Under the pieces are notes generated by a model that saw only the letters and a program-made list of their open reading frames with translations, was not told where the DNA came from and ran no database searches. The translations under genes were made by a program, and so were the position numbers. Below are positions 35,301 to 48,800 of a stretch of 64,000 nucleotides of DNA, in pieces (position 1 is the first letter of the stretch; each line of letters starts with the position of its first letter). Source of the stretch: Nematostella vectensis (Eukaryota; Cnidaria; Anthozoa; Actiniaria; Edwardsiidae); assembly GCF_932526225.1 (NCBI RefSeq), contig NC_064047.1, positions 992,001 through 1,056,000 of the forward strand, given 5' to 3'.

Positions 35301-37154
35301 CGCCAAGGTATCTAAATCTAATGTTAGGATCCTGATAGAATTATTTAATCTTCACCATATCTAGATGAAAAAATGCTTTTTTCTTGAACTCATTACACTT
35401 ACCCTTCTACTCCAGTTAACGAGGTCGTCTAGCTTCGTCACCACGTAACCTACAAAAACGTTGAACAGATGAATCGGAACAAATTCATTCTGGACACTAT
35501 AGTCCGGAACTAAAAATGGGCCGACCATTCGGTGTCTGACCGTCGGGGACCCCTCTCCCGCCATTAAATTTGTTACCTCTTCCCCGTCAGATAACCAATC
35601 ATATTCCACAAACATATTCCATTGAAAATGATTAACTTTGAAGAAAACTTTGTCTTATCGGGGGTCTGGTACCGAGGAAACTTAGTTTCTTATCAGGGAC
35701 CTTCTCAACTAACTGAAGATGGTCACAGTAACTGTTCTTCTCTTCTGGTTACAAGTCATGGTGTTTACGAAGCCCCTGGGGTACGCTCACCTCAAAAATT
35801 ACAAGAATCATGCAGATTTTCCAAATAAGGAATATATTAGTTTCCTTATATGGAAGTGACCGCGTCTGGGGAAAACGACGATTTTTGGCTAAATCTTTTT
35901 GATATGCAACTCTGGGCGCACCCCTACCCCCTCCTCCCTTTGTTGAAGACCGCGCGTCGCCCTTGGCCCCAGAAAAGCGCCTCGTACCTACAGTGGCGTC
36001 AAAACGTCCTTTTGGTGAAACGGCAGACGAAGTGGAGGTCTTGTTTTTCATGAGTCTGAAAGATAAGAAAAAAAACGGGATAGGCAGGGGGAAGGGGAGG
36101 CTAATGGAGGAGTTGAGGTACATGGGACAACATAAGCCGTGCGATGTGTTCATAAATAATGCATACATTTCACCTTAGTGAAGCAGGCCGAAGCAACAGC
36201 CCAGCTCTACCAAGAGCCCGCGCATGGCTAAGGTCAACCCACCCTCCTAGAAAAACAGCAGGGCGTGGTCGAGCTGAAATTAAAACGGAATTAACGGCCA
36301 TGCCAGCTGCTAAGGGGCTGTTGTTATTCAAGTGTCAACTTTTTCAGCTCCCGCCTTCCCCCCCCTCCCCCCAGCCTACTGGAGTTTGCTCCCCTCCCCC
36401 CCTTCAAATAATTTAGTTTGATTCTCCAGGGCCCCTCCTCTCTATAACTACGTCAGTACGTGACTGATGCTGTAGATTGACGGCTCCAGAGTTTGTGAAA
36501 TGGCAGCTTTAAGGTCAAGCCCCAATGGCATGTCTGAGAGAGATTCAACTGTCGAGGGTGCTTGGCTAGAAGGGATTAGTCTACATATAACATTTTTAAA
36601 ACGTAAATTTCCTTGCAAGTTTAGCGGCTGTTTACATATTTTAAGTCTACATTTGAGTTTATCAGAATGACTTGTCTAGCCGCCTTAAAATATAAATGAA
36701 GCATTACTGACATATATTGGACACGTGAATAAATAAACGCACGCTATCAAAATACGAAATTAGCATATGCACTTAAATATTTGCGTCACACAACGAGTGC
36801 AATAGAACGGCAACACCGCAAAATTTTAAAGACACTATTTCCGCCTTATAAGAAAAACAAAGTTATTACTTAAGTTTTCGTTCTGGAATTTAAGACAGAA
36901 AATTGGAAATTTAACTTTTTTATTTTTATTTTTTATCTTGATACCAGTTCCGTTTGACAGATCAGATGCTCGAATATCTTTTATGCTTTTAATTCTAGAC
37001 AAACACTTCACCTCATTTTAAACTCATTTTATTATAGGTATTATATCATAGGTGTTATAGGTATTTAAATTTTAGACGAGCGAGTTGATAAGGCTACATA
37101 AAAGCGAAATAAAGCAGCTTTGCGCTCACCATTGCGTATCAGCGACAGAGCCAT
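32289..37154 (-). CDS. NDUFS7: NADH:ubiquinone oxidoreductase core subunit S7 (PSST/NuoB), complete
   Basis: Mitochondrial complex I subunit carrying cluster N2, the last Fe-S centre before ubiquinone. Exons on the minus strand are 37154-37130, 35987-35928, 35449-35403, 34709-34639, 34273-34231, 33718-33653, 33104-33058 and 32478-32289, and phases sum to 182 codons plus stop. Conserved blocks are [84 protein letters not shown] and [17 protein letters not shown]. Cysteines 56, 57, 121 and 151 are the N2 ligands by homology. The first two exons form a basic presequence (MALSLIRN...[14 protein letters not shown]) and are less certain. At 182 residues it is shorter than the human precursor (213), the loss being in the presequence. 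TTTATT at 31752 may be its poly(A) signal. Confidence 0.93.
32545..32862. repeat. About 117-bp tandem repeat, 2.7 units, NDUFS7 intron
   Basis: Units include GATAAAGAATGTGGTCACAC, then TTTATGTGATGGTCACATAA and CAGGTCACGTGTAACAGCCG. It lies just upstream (on the coding strand) of the acceptor of the last NDUFS7 exon. Confidence 0.9.
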
Positions 37155-37938
37155 CTTGCATGTGTTTTTTTAGCATATACCTTTTTTATGTAAATCTACC
37201 ACAGGAAACCCAAATACAGACATTCACACTGCATAAGTATTTCCACGTATTTTAGTAGCACACGTAAGCTGTTTACGCGTTTTTGGTGGTGCATTAGGTG
37301 TTCCTTTGCAACCCAAACGTTTTAAAATCTTTTCCGGACTTCGTAAAATGGTAAAGATCAATAATAGGAACAAGGAACAACCCCCTCCCCACCCCCCCTG
37401 AAGAACCACTGAACTAACGTGTTTTTGGTCAAGTTAGTTTTTTTTATATACAGGAGAAGGTTAAACAGAATTGAGCCTTTTTATTAAGATACTTAGTCAA
37501 TGTTAAATTGTTTCTTAATACGCTAAACACAAAATATAGTAGGGAACTCCAATTAAGATGTGAAATGTCGTGAGTAACTAACAAAGAGGAGAGAGAAAAT
37601 CTACGGGGGGTGGGCGCATGATACAGGCGCATACAAAGGGGGGGGGGGGGTGCGCACGCACAACACCCTTGGCAGCCAAAAAGTAGGTTATTTCTTATTG
37701 AGGAATCTTGAAATACTATGCTTTTTCCATATTATACCTAGGACTGCGCAACCCCCTTGGGAACCCGCCTATGAAAAGCCCTCACCTTGATCTGTAGCCT
37801 GATTTATCAGATGGCACGTGATTGTTCGTTTAACTTCCTCTCTGGAAAGGGATAGGAAGTGAAACAAACGATCATGTGCCATCTGATAAATCAGACTACT
37901 CGATCTGATAGAAATATGAGATACCTGCAAAGGAAGTG
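37155..37938. other. NDUFS7 5' flank / MANEA 3' flank
   Basis: About 780 bp between two minus-strand genes. It holds the hairpin element at 37792-37900 and a G-run near 37640. NDUFS7 starts in the context CAAGATGGC, a YY1-type motif common at start codons of mitochondrial protein genes. I see no other gene. Confidence 0.5.
37792..37900. mobile_element. 109-bp hairpin element
   Basis: CTGATTTATCAGATGGCACG followed by TGATTGTTCGTTTAACTTCCT mirrors AGGAAGTGAAACAAACGATC and ATGTGCCATCTGATAAATCAG. It is a foldback MITE-like element about 40 bp past the MANEA stop, so it may lie in the MANEA 3' UTR. Confidence 0.75.
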
Positions 37939-39345
37939 CTATTTATGAGCCAATTTTGTTACAAATTCCCTTGTCAGTTTAATATAAAAGTCAGGCTCAT
38001 TAGGGCTGTAATTGTTGTAAACCTGTCCAAGCACTGACTTAGGTATGGCTTTCTCAATCTGCGTCCCTTCATGCCACTCATTAAAGGACGTGATTGACAC
38101 AATTTCAGGATGTACACTCAATGCTGCAGTCCAACTCTTCTTATAGTACTCTCCGTTCAGACGAGGTCGGGTGTTTTTAGAATTCCATGGCCTCACACTG
38201 GTGTCAATGTATCCAGGTCCAACGCTTGGGATAAAGAGTGTGTTTGTTTGCCTTGCAAAGGATGCAAGTTGCCCCCATCTGCGCCATGCTGAGCCATAAG
38301 TGAAGCCATCTGTAGCAAAATAAGTGTAGAAGCCATCAAAGCCGCCAATTGTTATAGCGTCTCTATGGGTAGATTCCACCATAAGGGAAATAAAAATGCA
38401 GTCATATTTTGTATTGCGCACTGAGTGGGACCCTTCAGGCTTAAGAAGCCTTGCCCAGTCTGACGCAGAAGTCCTATATGAGTCGTAAACATAGAGAAAG
38501 GGCAGTATCCTACCATCTTTATGTTTATATTTATAAAATGCATTGTGGGTGGAATACTTGTCTATGATGTACTTAACATCTCGGTGAAGAGTTTCATCAT
38601 TGCGGCCATTGTAAGGCTCAATATGTAGAGTCACTTTCATGTCATACAGGTGGGCAATATCTAACAAAAGTTGCACAACTTTATCTGAGTAAAATCCCTG
38701 ATCATCTGCTTTTCCTGGTGGATACCAGGACAAAGCCATCACCCCAACACCAGCCGCACACATCTGCCTCATGTGATCATGAATAACTTTTGGGTCTCGG
38801 GAACTGTACGGTCCAAGTGCTGGGTAAAAATTTGACCCTATATCGTCAGGGGGGTTGTGTTTCCCATGCCGATAACGCTGATCAATCTCTGGAATCCAAT
38901 GGGATAAATATTTGTGATCCCAGTGCATATAATTGCCATCCACTTCAGGGTTGCCATACCAAGCGTAGTAAAATATATGAACGTTATAGTTAGGTCTTGG
39001 AGGAACTTCAACTGTTGCCAGCCCTGTCACCGTACCCACAGTGTTAACATCTGGCACTTGGTTCACATCACTCAATACTTTTTCAGTTTTCAAGATTTCC
39101 TTGCTGTGGTCTGTCGTTCTGAGAACATTTGCAGTCTTAAAGGCAATACGACTTTTTAGAATTGTGTCAGGTAAACCTATTGCTTCTTTATCCTCTTTGA
39201 CATTAAGTGCAGATTCAAGAGTTATTTCTGATTTTCTTTCGTTTAAACTCAGCTTTTGCATCGTCACAAAACATCCAGTTATAAACAGCATAGCCACGAT
39301 TGCAAGAACCCCGACTCGTTTACTTAGTCGTAGGAGGCGAGGCAT
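37939..39345 (-). CDS. MANEA: Glycoprotein endo-alpha-1,2-mannosidase (GH99), intronless
   Basis: Golgi enzyme that removes glucosylated mannose from N-glycans by endo-cleavage. The single 468-residue ORF has the layout of the human enzyme (about 462). There is a short cytoplasmic end with basic residues (PRLLRLSKR), a signal anchor at about 11-29 (VGVLAIVAMLFITGCF), a variable stem to about 115, then the GH99 domain. Family motifs are NVHIFYYAWYGNPEVDG, SNFYPALGPYSSRDP, GVMALSWYPPG, TLHIEPYNGR and SFNEWHEGTQIE. Glutamates 423 and 426 of EWHE match the catalytic pair of GH99. The ATG at 39345 is the first in frame and gives a type II topology. It is head-to-head with TRAPPC10, and the ~500 bp between may be a shared promoter. 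Whether the missing introns reflect retroposition is unknown. Confidence 0.96.
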   Translation of the reverse strand: MPRLLRLSKRVGVLAIVAMLFITGCFVTMQKLSLNERKSEITLESALNVKEDKEAIGLPDTILKSRIAFKTANVLRTTDHSKEILKTEKVLSDVNQVPDVNTVGTVTGLATVEVPPRPNYNVHIFYYAWYGNPEVDGNYMHWDHKYLSHWIPEIDQRYRHGKHNPPDDIGSNFYPALGPYSSRDPKVIHDHMRQMCAAGVGVMALSWYPPGKADDQGFYSDKVVQLLLDIAHLYDMKVTLHIEPYNGRNDETLHRDVKYIIDKYSTHNAFYKYKHKDGRILPFLYVYDSYRTSASDWARLLKPEGSHSVRNTKYDCIFISLMVESTHRDAITIGGFDGFYTYFATDGFTYGSAWRRWGQLASFARQTNTLFIPSVGPGYIDTSVRPWNSKNTRPRLNGEYYKKSWTAALSVHPEIVSITSFNEWHEGTQIEKAIPKSVLGQVYNNYSPNEPDFYIKLTREFVTKLAHK

Positions 39346-39844
39346 CTTCGCATTAAAGTCAAATTTTATAAGCCTTTTAAAGCAATGACGGTAAGAAGAC
39401 CAATAATATATATCGCAGACTGAAGCAATCTTGTCTTTCTTTTGAACATATGAAATTTAGTTAAAATTGTCTTGCTATATTTTTTTCTAAAATGTCATCT
39501 AAATCCAGTATCAGCGTTTGTTAACATTCCTTAAGACTATTGAATTTCATTCCACTGCCAAATCATATTGAAAATAACTGAATTGAAAAAAAAATGTTCT
39601 CAATAAGTCACGCGGCCGCCATATTGTAAATAACTTCTAGCGACTGCAATATTGCGTTCAGCGGCAGTGCTCAAAAGTGCAGGCGCGTGCCAAAAGTTTA
39701 TCCAAAATGGCGGAATAATAAAGGAATAAGAAGAAGAAAGTGTGAAGTATTTTAGAATTATGGCGTTTCGCGGCTCATTTATATCGATGTTTCGCACTTG
39801 ACAAATAGCTAACAATTCCTTAAGGACTTAACCATTGTATAAAA
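39346..39844. promoter_or_regulatory. Bidirectional promoter region, MANEA / TRAPPC10
   Basis: About 500 bp between two start codons. GCCGCCATATTG at 39615-39626 and CCAAAATGGCGG at 39702-39713 are opposed YY1-like (GCCAT/ATGGC) motifs, a usual feature of TATA-less metazoan promoters. Transcription start sites are not visible. Confidence 0.5.
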
Positions 39845-42800
39845 ATGGACTTGAAGCCAATTGTCACTTGTAAGTTGAAAAAAAAGTGTGTCTTGCTTCA
39901 TTCATATCGCATCTGATGGAATGGAGAATAATGTACGCATAAAAGCTTATGAATACTGTTTTGTTCTTGCCAGGCCATGGAGACAAGCATGTTTATACTG
40001 AGCTGAACCCTGAGCTCGAAAAAAGGCTGCCAGAAACTGCCACTGAATGGAGAAGGTAAAGCCTCAAATTTTTCCTACCTGGTTTCCAAAGGTTTTCACC
40101 TCGCCAAATATTTGATAACTCGAAAGCGCGAAAACGAAATACCGGTGGGTGAGCGAGGGCGTCATGAGCAAGAAACCCTCTTCAGTCGATTTTAGCAGTT
40201 GTAATTTTTAAGTGGGCTTTGTAACAAAAGAGACACAAATAGTGTCGTTACTGTATGTGCATAGCTGTCAACCCAACTTGAAGTACAGTAAATATGTGAA
40301 AAAACCCAAGAGAGCCAATGCGGGTGGGGTGAATACAGACAATGTATGAACATTCTCACAAAAATTAGGCTTGTGATGAGGTCGGACGTGACATGTCTTA
40401 GCCAACCCACATCTTGGGCTGCAACATCATGAAATACTCATTCAGTAGTTCAGGTGGAGCTTTTAGCATATAGGGTAGATGACATAAAACCAGTGATTAT
40501 TGAGCTTGGTTGGTTATTCGTTGGGGTTGAACTAAAAAAAAATGACTTATTGTAGTTGCAACATTTTCAAATTACTGTAGTGTCAACATTTTCAAATTTA
40601 CATAATATAGCGACAAAGACACCACTTAAAAAACTCAATTAAAAAGTCTCATTGTTTTATTTCTAGATCATTTGGTCGACCACCAAAGACTGTCCGTCTG
40701 AAGGCTCGGTTTGTACGTCTTCATGACAGTCTGCTTGTTGGTAACATAGAGAATGCCTCGAGTCTTCACCGACAGCCATTTTTTCACATGTTCTGGACAG
40801 ACTGCCAGGTTAGAAGAGGGTTGATAACACATGCTTTTTAGAGATTTCAGCATTGCTTTAGCAAAAATGTTTTTATAAAACAAGGACAGTCTATTCTTGT
40901 TTTTTTTATTCTGCTGAAGGTTTCTATGAATGTTACAAGTAGAGTGTTCATTCCATAATTCTCAAGGTGTGAAAGGCCAGAGCTATTCATCAAGGGATTA
41001 GCTCGCTCTATTGGCAATTATAATATTTAAAGGTTTTTTTTTTTAGGGAAAACGGATGAGACAAATTGAGTGACCCATTTTTAGAACTTTCGATAGTTCT
41101 TATTTTGCCAAAATTGTTTTGACTTTTACTTTTACCTTATCAAGTATCACATGATATGGTATGATAAAGCCAAAAAACTTATAAAATTCCTTAAAAAATG
41201 CTTTATGTATACCCTTGTCTGCTGCTAAATGACATGAATAAACGTAGAACAATGATATGTACTTACCCTCAGAGCAAGCTTGAATGATGATCTATCTTTA
41301 TTAGAGGTTTACATCAGTATGTTTGTTACAATAGTGTACCTTTTGCTGATACAATATGATTTGCCATTTGAACAAAAAAACACAAAACCACCATCAGATT
41401 CCAGTAAAAAATAGATTTATAAGTTTGTCTGATGATGTGCTTTCTCATTACTTGACTAGAAAAGTTGACTTATCGCAAATTATCCAAAAAGCTATATTTA
41501 TGAAAGTCATTAGACAACTGCCCTAAATCCTTATGCAATTGGTTGCCCAGTGCACATTTGCTGAATGACTTTGTGCCTAAAGACCGGTAACCATATGCAG
41601 GTATGCCCCCCTTCTCCCCCCCCCCCCCCCTCGCACCCGCTCCCCTTTCCCGCGGGTAAACCAATTTTAATTTTGAATCCTTTGTTCGCAGGATACTGAT
41701 GAGTATAAAAACAATTTAAAAAACAGCGTCGCAGAGTGGCAGCAGAAGCTCCAGGACAGGGGGATCGTTGATTGGCTGATCGTCCAAGTGGTTGTGCAGG
41801 ACGCCGTCAAGGGCAATAAACCTAAGCTGCAATTCCCACGGGGTTCTGTATTTGACAAAATCAAGAGTGACTTTGGAGGAAAGAGCAGTGACAGGTACTT
41901 ACTGTAGGTGTGTCCTTGGCACCAACAAAGCGGGTTATTTCTTATTGAAGGACTTTAGAAGCACACTAGCATACACACATTGGCACCAGTCGGGCCAAGA
42001 CAGGACGCTAGCACAGTCTATTACCCGTGCAGTTCGGCAACCATGGACAGCTGTTTCGTCCTTATTAGGACTCGTCAGCATGGCATAGCCGGTTTGCCTC
42101 AGTTAAACTTCATCGGCAAAAAAACTGCAGGGCGACTTCGACTCGAACGAAGTGCTTTAAACCACAGCTTAGATCCATGTGGGATCTAGAGCTGCGACCG
42201 GGCTAGCGTGATGCCAATTGTGCGGATCACGCATGCGACCTTTGCTAGTCTAAAACTCTGTCGGATAGCCAAACTATCCTTGCGAGTATGTATACATAAA
42301 TGTGGACTTTAAAAGCACACTAGCATACACACATTGGCACCAGTCGGGCCAAGACGGGACGCTAGCACAGTCTATTACCCATGCAGTTCGGCAACCATGG
42401 ACATCTGTTTCGTCCTTATTAGGACTCGTCAGCATGGCATAGCTGGTTTGCCTCAGTTAAACTTCATCGGCAAAAAAACTGCAGGGCGACTTCGACTCGA
42501 ACGAAGTGCTTTAAACCACAGCTTAGATCCATGTGGGATCTAGAGCTGCGACCGGGCTATTGAAGGACTGTGCACCACCCCTCTGTAAATCCTAATGTGC
42601 TTGCCTGTGTTCAGTAAGAAATTGTAGCACTTTGGAGATTATATTTTATAATTCATCTTCCAATATTGAGCAAAATCAACAGCAAAAATGTGGCTTTTTT
42701 CCAATTCTGTACATTCCTATGCACAATGTACAGAAGGTGTTACTGTATGTTGATCGATTTTCTTTAACATGGCTTCTGGAATTACGCACTTGTGTGGAAG

Positions 42801-45800
42801 CACGTAATTTGGCTTTCTCCGCGTAACCCGTGTAAACCACAAATTTCCGTGTTATCCACATAATTTGGCTAAATTTTGAAAGACAAAACATTTTAGTGCA
42901 CAGCTGATGTGTTCTTTTAGGGTTTTTACCTCTATTTCTCGTTAAAAAGAGACATATATTCTTCGTAAAGTGTGATATTTCGAACTGAATTTCGAAAACA
43001 AATAAAATGACTAGGCGTTCTTTGCTAAACCGCGAAGGCCTAGGACTAACAATAAAATACCTTTTTTAATTGGCTGGTGGCTAGAAGCCAATGCTTTCTT
43101 TCGGTACAAAATGTAGTTTGGGCATAACAGTTGATATTCCGTGTAATTTAGCGCGTAATTCAGTAAAGAATCCTGCAAAATTTTGATTGAAACATCTACT
43201 GCTTTAAGGATTATTCAACAATTAGAGCCCTACAAATGCGGTGAACAATGATATGTTATTGATGATAATACAGTTAGGATTATTCAACTATGGGAGCCCT
43301 ACAAATGGGGTGATTTATGATATGTTATTGATAATAGGATAATTCAACTCTGGGAGCCCTTTAAAGAGGGTGTTTCTACGCGTTCAGTAGAGTCTTGGCA
43401 ATCCCTGGTTACCAAGCTACGCCAGCTGCTTCTTATCTCATTCAACCGCCACCTCGGCAAGTTTGAGGACAGGGTGCGTGCACTAAGAGAGCGGAGGACA
43501 GAACCTATGTGGAGTTTCACAACCTACTTCCTACTGCATGTAAGCCTTCAACATATTTTTCTGCTTAGTATAGGAAGAGTATGGCGTTCATTACTTTTAT
43601 CTTGGCTTTGAGGAAGAATTGGGAGGGATTCTAAGCAATCTGGCTCATGTCTGAACTGCCCACAGGAGGCTGAATAGCCCCTTTTGCATAAAAACTGAAT
43701 CTGACCCCCAGAAAGAGATCAAATGGAATGTACATTGAAGTGGACTAAACCCTCTTGAATTACTCCTGGAAATTTAGTTCGTCCTTCAATGCATCCTTCT
43801 ACATGCACTGTATGCATTGCACCCAGTATCACGTCAAAGTTATGTACAAGATCTCCCTAGAGTATCTACAACAGTGAACAAAAACAGAAATCTTACTTAT
43901 ATATAATGTTTGAGAGAGAATTCATAAGTTCTTCAAACAGCCCCTGTGGTTCAAAATCATAAGCAAGATGTTTCCATGATTCTGCATGGTCTTAGGTTGT
44001 AGCTTTGAATGTTTGTTCAAACTGAATCAATACTACTGGCACAACCATGACAAAAAATTTTCAAATTGTGAGAAAATAGACAGGAATGCCTTTTGAGGAA
44101 TCCAAATTTAATTTAAACAGCTTCCGATGCTATTGACACACTACTGACATGTTGACTTTTTTTAAAGCGCTTTAAATAAGCTGCAGGCCACAAATGATCC
44201 TGGTACAACATTTTTTGCAGCAATAGAGGGAAATTGCTTGAAATTCTGTTGGCATTTGTCTTATTTTGTTTTTGTTTAAATTCACGGCAGGAGGAGCTTG
44301 CTTTTGTGTTTGAGATGATGGGGCTGTATGAGGAGGCTCTGATCCAGTACGACGAGATTGATGCACTCCTCACTCAGATGATAATCAACTCTAAGTTTGG
44401 AGGTAACTTTATACAATATAATATTCATTGTCATCATCATAATCACCATCATCATCATCATCACCATCAATAGTAATATATGAGTATGACATTCTGTATG
44501 CAGTCTACACTCGAATGATTATCAACTCTAACTTTGGAGGTAATTATGTACAATATAATACTCATTGTCATCATCATAATCACCATCATCATCATCATCA
44601 TCATCATCACCATCAATAGTAATATATGAGTATGACATTCTGTATGCAGTCTACACTTGGATGATTATCAACTCTAAGTTTTGAGGTAACTATGTACAAT
44701 ATAATATTCATTGTCATCGTCATTAATCACCATCATCATCATCATCATCATCAACATCAATAGTAATATATGAGTATAACATTCTGTATGCAGTCTACAC
44801 TCGGATGATAATCAACTCTAAGTTTGGAGGTAACTATGTACAATATAATATTCATTGCATCATCATAATCACCATCATCATCATCATCACCATCAATAGT
44901 AATATGTGAGTATGACATTCTGTATGCAGTCTACACTCGGATGATTATCAACTCTAAGTTTGGAGGTAACAATGTACAATATAATACTCATTGTCATCAT
45001 CATAATCACCATCATCATCATCATCACCATCAATAGTAATATATGAGTGTGAGATTCTGTATGCAGTCTACACTCGGATGATTATCAACTCTAAGTTTGG
45101 AGGTAACTATGTACAATATAATATTCATTGCATCATCATAATCACCATCATCATCATCACCATCAATAGTAATATGTGAGTATGACATTCTGTATGCAGT
45201 CTACACTCGGATGATTATCAACTCTAAGTTTGGAGGTAACTATGTACAATATAATATTCATTGCATCATCATAATCACCATCATCATCATCATCATCATC
45301 ACCATCAATAGTAATATGAGTGTGACATTCTGTATGCAGTCTACACTCGGATGATTATCAACTCTAAGTTTGGAGGTAACTATGTACAATATAATATTCA
45401 TTGTCATCATCATAATCACCATCATCATCATCATCATCATCACCATCAATAGTAATATGAGTGTGACATTCTGTATGCAGTCTACACTCGGATGATTATC
45501 AACTCTAAGTTTGGAGGTAACTATGTACAATATAATATTCATTGCATCATCATAATCACCATCATCATCATCACCATCAATAGTAATATGTGAGTATGAC
45601 ATTCTGTATGCAGTCTACACTCGGATGATTATCAACTCTAAGTTTGGAGGTAACTATGTACAATATAATACCCATTGTCATCATCATAATCACCATCATC
45701 ATCATCATCATCACCATCAATAGTAATATATGAGTGTGACATTCTGTATGCAGTCTACACTCGGATGATTATCAACTCTAAGTTTGGAGGTAACTATGTA

Positions 45801-48800
45801 CAATATAATATTCATTGCATCATCATAATCACCATCATCATCATCACCATCAATAGTAATATGTGAGTATGACATTCTGTATGCAGTCTACACTCGGATG
45901 ATTATCAACTCTAAGTTTGGAGGTAACTATGTACAATATAATACCCATTGTCATCATCATAATCACCATCATCATCATCATCATCACCATCAATAGTAAT
46001 ATATGAGTGTGACATTCTGTATGCAGTCTACACTCGGATGATTATCAACTCTAAGTTTGGAGGTAACTATGTACAATATAATATTCATTGTCATCGTCAT
46101 TAATCACCATCATCATCATCATCATCACCATCAATAGTAATATATGAGTATGACATTCTGTATGCAGTCTACACTCGGATGATAATCAACTCTAAGTTTG
46201 GAGGTAACTATGTACAATATAATACTCATTGTCATCATCATAATCACCATCATCATCATCATCATCATCACCATCAATAGTAATATGAGTGTGACATTCT
46301 GTATGCAGTCTACACTCGGATGATTATCAACTCTAAGTTTGGAGGTAACTATGTACAATATAATATTCATTGTCATCATCATAATCACCATCATCATCAT
46401 CATCATCATCACCATCAATAGTAATATATGAGTATGACATTCTGTATGCAGTCTACACTCGGATGATTATCAGTAAGTTTAGCGGTAAATGGATTTATCA
46501 TCATCCTCATCATTTGTATTATCGCTGCCACCATTAACATCACAACCTTTGGTATCACCTGCAACCATTATTCCCATACAGTGTCATCTTAATCATCTCT
46601 GTCACCTTTACTATCACCAACAATCATCATGATCATGATGTATCACATGTAGTATCGCCATCAATCGACATTATCATACAGTATCATCATCAACATCAAG
46701 TTTAATATTACAGGGTTCTACAGTACTGCTTATCATCATTTATATAATCATCATCATCTTGTTCATCATCATCTATGTCATAATGAATGGTGTATGTATT
46801 TTCAGAGCCCTTAACATGCATCGATATCTTCCTGCGTGAGTCCAAGTGTTGTGATGGCGTCCCCATGGCCCAAAGGCAGCAGGAATACCTCCGAGTCCTC
46901 ATCAAGACACAAGATGCAACATTTATTGATCTGCGTAACTACCTATTTGCTCGGCAGTGCAAGCTGTTGCTGCTGCTCCGCAGGCCTTGGGAGATAGCGT
47001 TGAGAATGCTAGACTTCTTACACAACCTGGTCCATGAGATCAAAACCTTGAAGGTGAAAGCACATACATACATAATAACAAGGGTGGGGGAGAGAAGGGG
47101 CAACTGTACTTCAATATCAGCATGACAAGAGGGGGGGATATTTTTGGTGTTTAAATTTGGCTGATATTTTCAGGGGTAGAAAAGTCTGGATCCAATATAT
47201 TTTTTGACAATACTATTAGAACCTTGCTAATTCAAACTTGGACAATCATGTACATAAGCTGTATACCTTATTTACTTGATTGTATAATCATAGCATTCCA
47301 TATAGATGGAAGTGCTTCAACTTGGTAATATGTTAGATATTCACCTTTCTTTAAGGTCTTCAGGTGGTGATTCCGTGGGGTAGATATTCACCCTCGTGTA
47401 AAGATTTAGGTGGTGATGCCGTGGGATAGATATTCACCCTCGTGTAAAGATTCAGGTGGTGATGCCGTGGGATAGATATTCACCCTCGTGTAAAGATTTA
47501 GGTGGTGTTGCCGTGGGATAGATATTCACCCTCGTGTAAAGATTTAGGTGGTGATGCCGTGAGATAAATATTCACCCTCGTGTAAAGATTTAGGTGGTGA
47601 TGCCGTGTGATAGATATTCACCCTCGTGTAAAGATTTAGGTGGTGATGCAGTGGGGTAGATATTCACCCTCATGTAAAGATTTAGGTGGTGATGCCGTGG
47701 GGTAGATATTCACCCTCGTGTAAAGATTTAGGTGGTGTTGCTGTGAGGTATTGACCTTTTTGTAATGTCTTCAGGTTGTGATGCCCTCAGGAGGGGAGGC
47801 CTGTTGTATCATACTAAGCATCCTGGAAGTGCTGAGGGCATGTAGAGCACATAACGATGACGAGGATTCCATGTCTTACAGCCTGCACGTTGCCCTTCTG
47901 TACCAGTATGCCAAGAAAAAGGTTAAAGAAAAAAGTTACTTGTCCCTTGCCAGAAATTCTCTAGTACTAAGCCTAGAAAAAACTTACATGTCCCTTGCCA
48001 GAAATTCTCTAGTACTAGGCCTAGAAAAAACTTACATGTCCCTTGCCAGAAATTCTGTAGTACTAGGCCAAGAAAAAAGTTACATGTCCCTTGCCAGAAA
48101 TTCTGTAGTACTAGGCCAAGAAAAAAGTTACATGTCCCTTGCCAGAAATTCTCTAGTACTAGGCCTAGAAAAAACTTACATGTCCCTTACCAGGAATTAT
48201 CTGCAACATATGTTTTCTAGCTAGAGGATGCAGGGCACCTGTGGGGTCTTGTTTTGATTTTGTGACACATGATTTACATGATCTTTCATTCTTTCTAAAC
48301 TAGCTAGAGGATGTGGGCCGCCTGTGTGGTCTGATGCCGGGCTTGACTCCGTCGGAGACCGAGCTCCAGACTGTGTGCAAGTTACTCTCGGGGATCGGTC
48401 AAACACAGGATGATGGTAACTCAAAGCAAAGCAGATGCAAAGACTGTGAACTCAAGGCTTCTTTGAAGCGTCTTGTCCCTGCAATTCTCAGTGTAAGGCC
48501 TTTTGATTTCTGTGTTGCAGCTTCTGTCGACCCCTGGGGCCCGGCCAAGAGGCTACAAGAGGCGTTATCATCCAAGCATGCCTATGAGTCGCTATATTTG
48601 GTAAGAATGGCTATATTTGGTAAGAATGGCTATATTTGGTAGGAATGGCTATATTTGGTAAGAACGGCTATATTTGTTAGGAATGGCTATATTTGGTAAG
48701 AATGGCTATGTTTGGTAAGAATGGCTATATTTGGTAGGAATGGCTATATTTGGTAAGAATGGCTATATTTGGTAGGAATGGCTATATTTGGTACGAATGG

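Noticed and set aside
35749-36168. 139-codon minus-strand ORF as a separate gene
   Set aside because: Only 35928-35987 is needed, as NDUFS7 exon 2. The rest is flanking intron.
45258-46418. ORFs rich in methionine or histidine in TRAPPC10 intron 6
   Set aside because: They arise from (ATC)n and the duplicated exon end. No independent coding signal.
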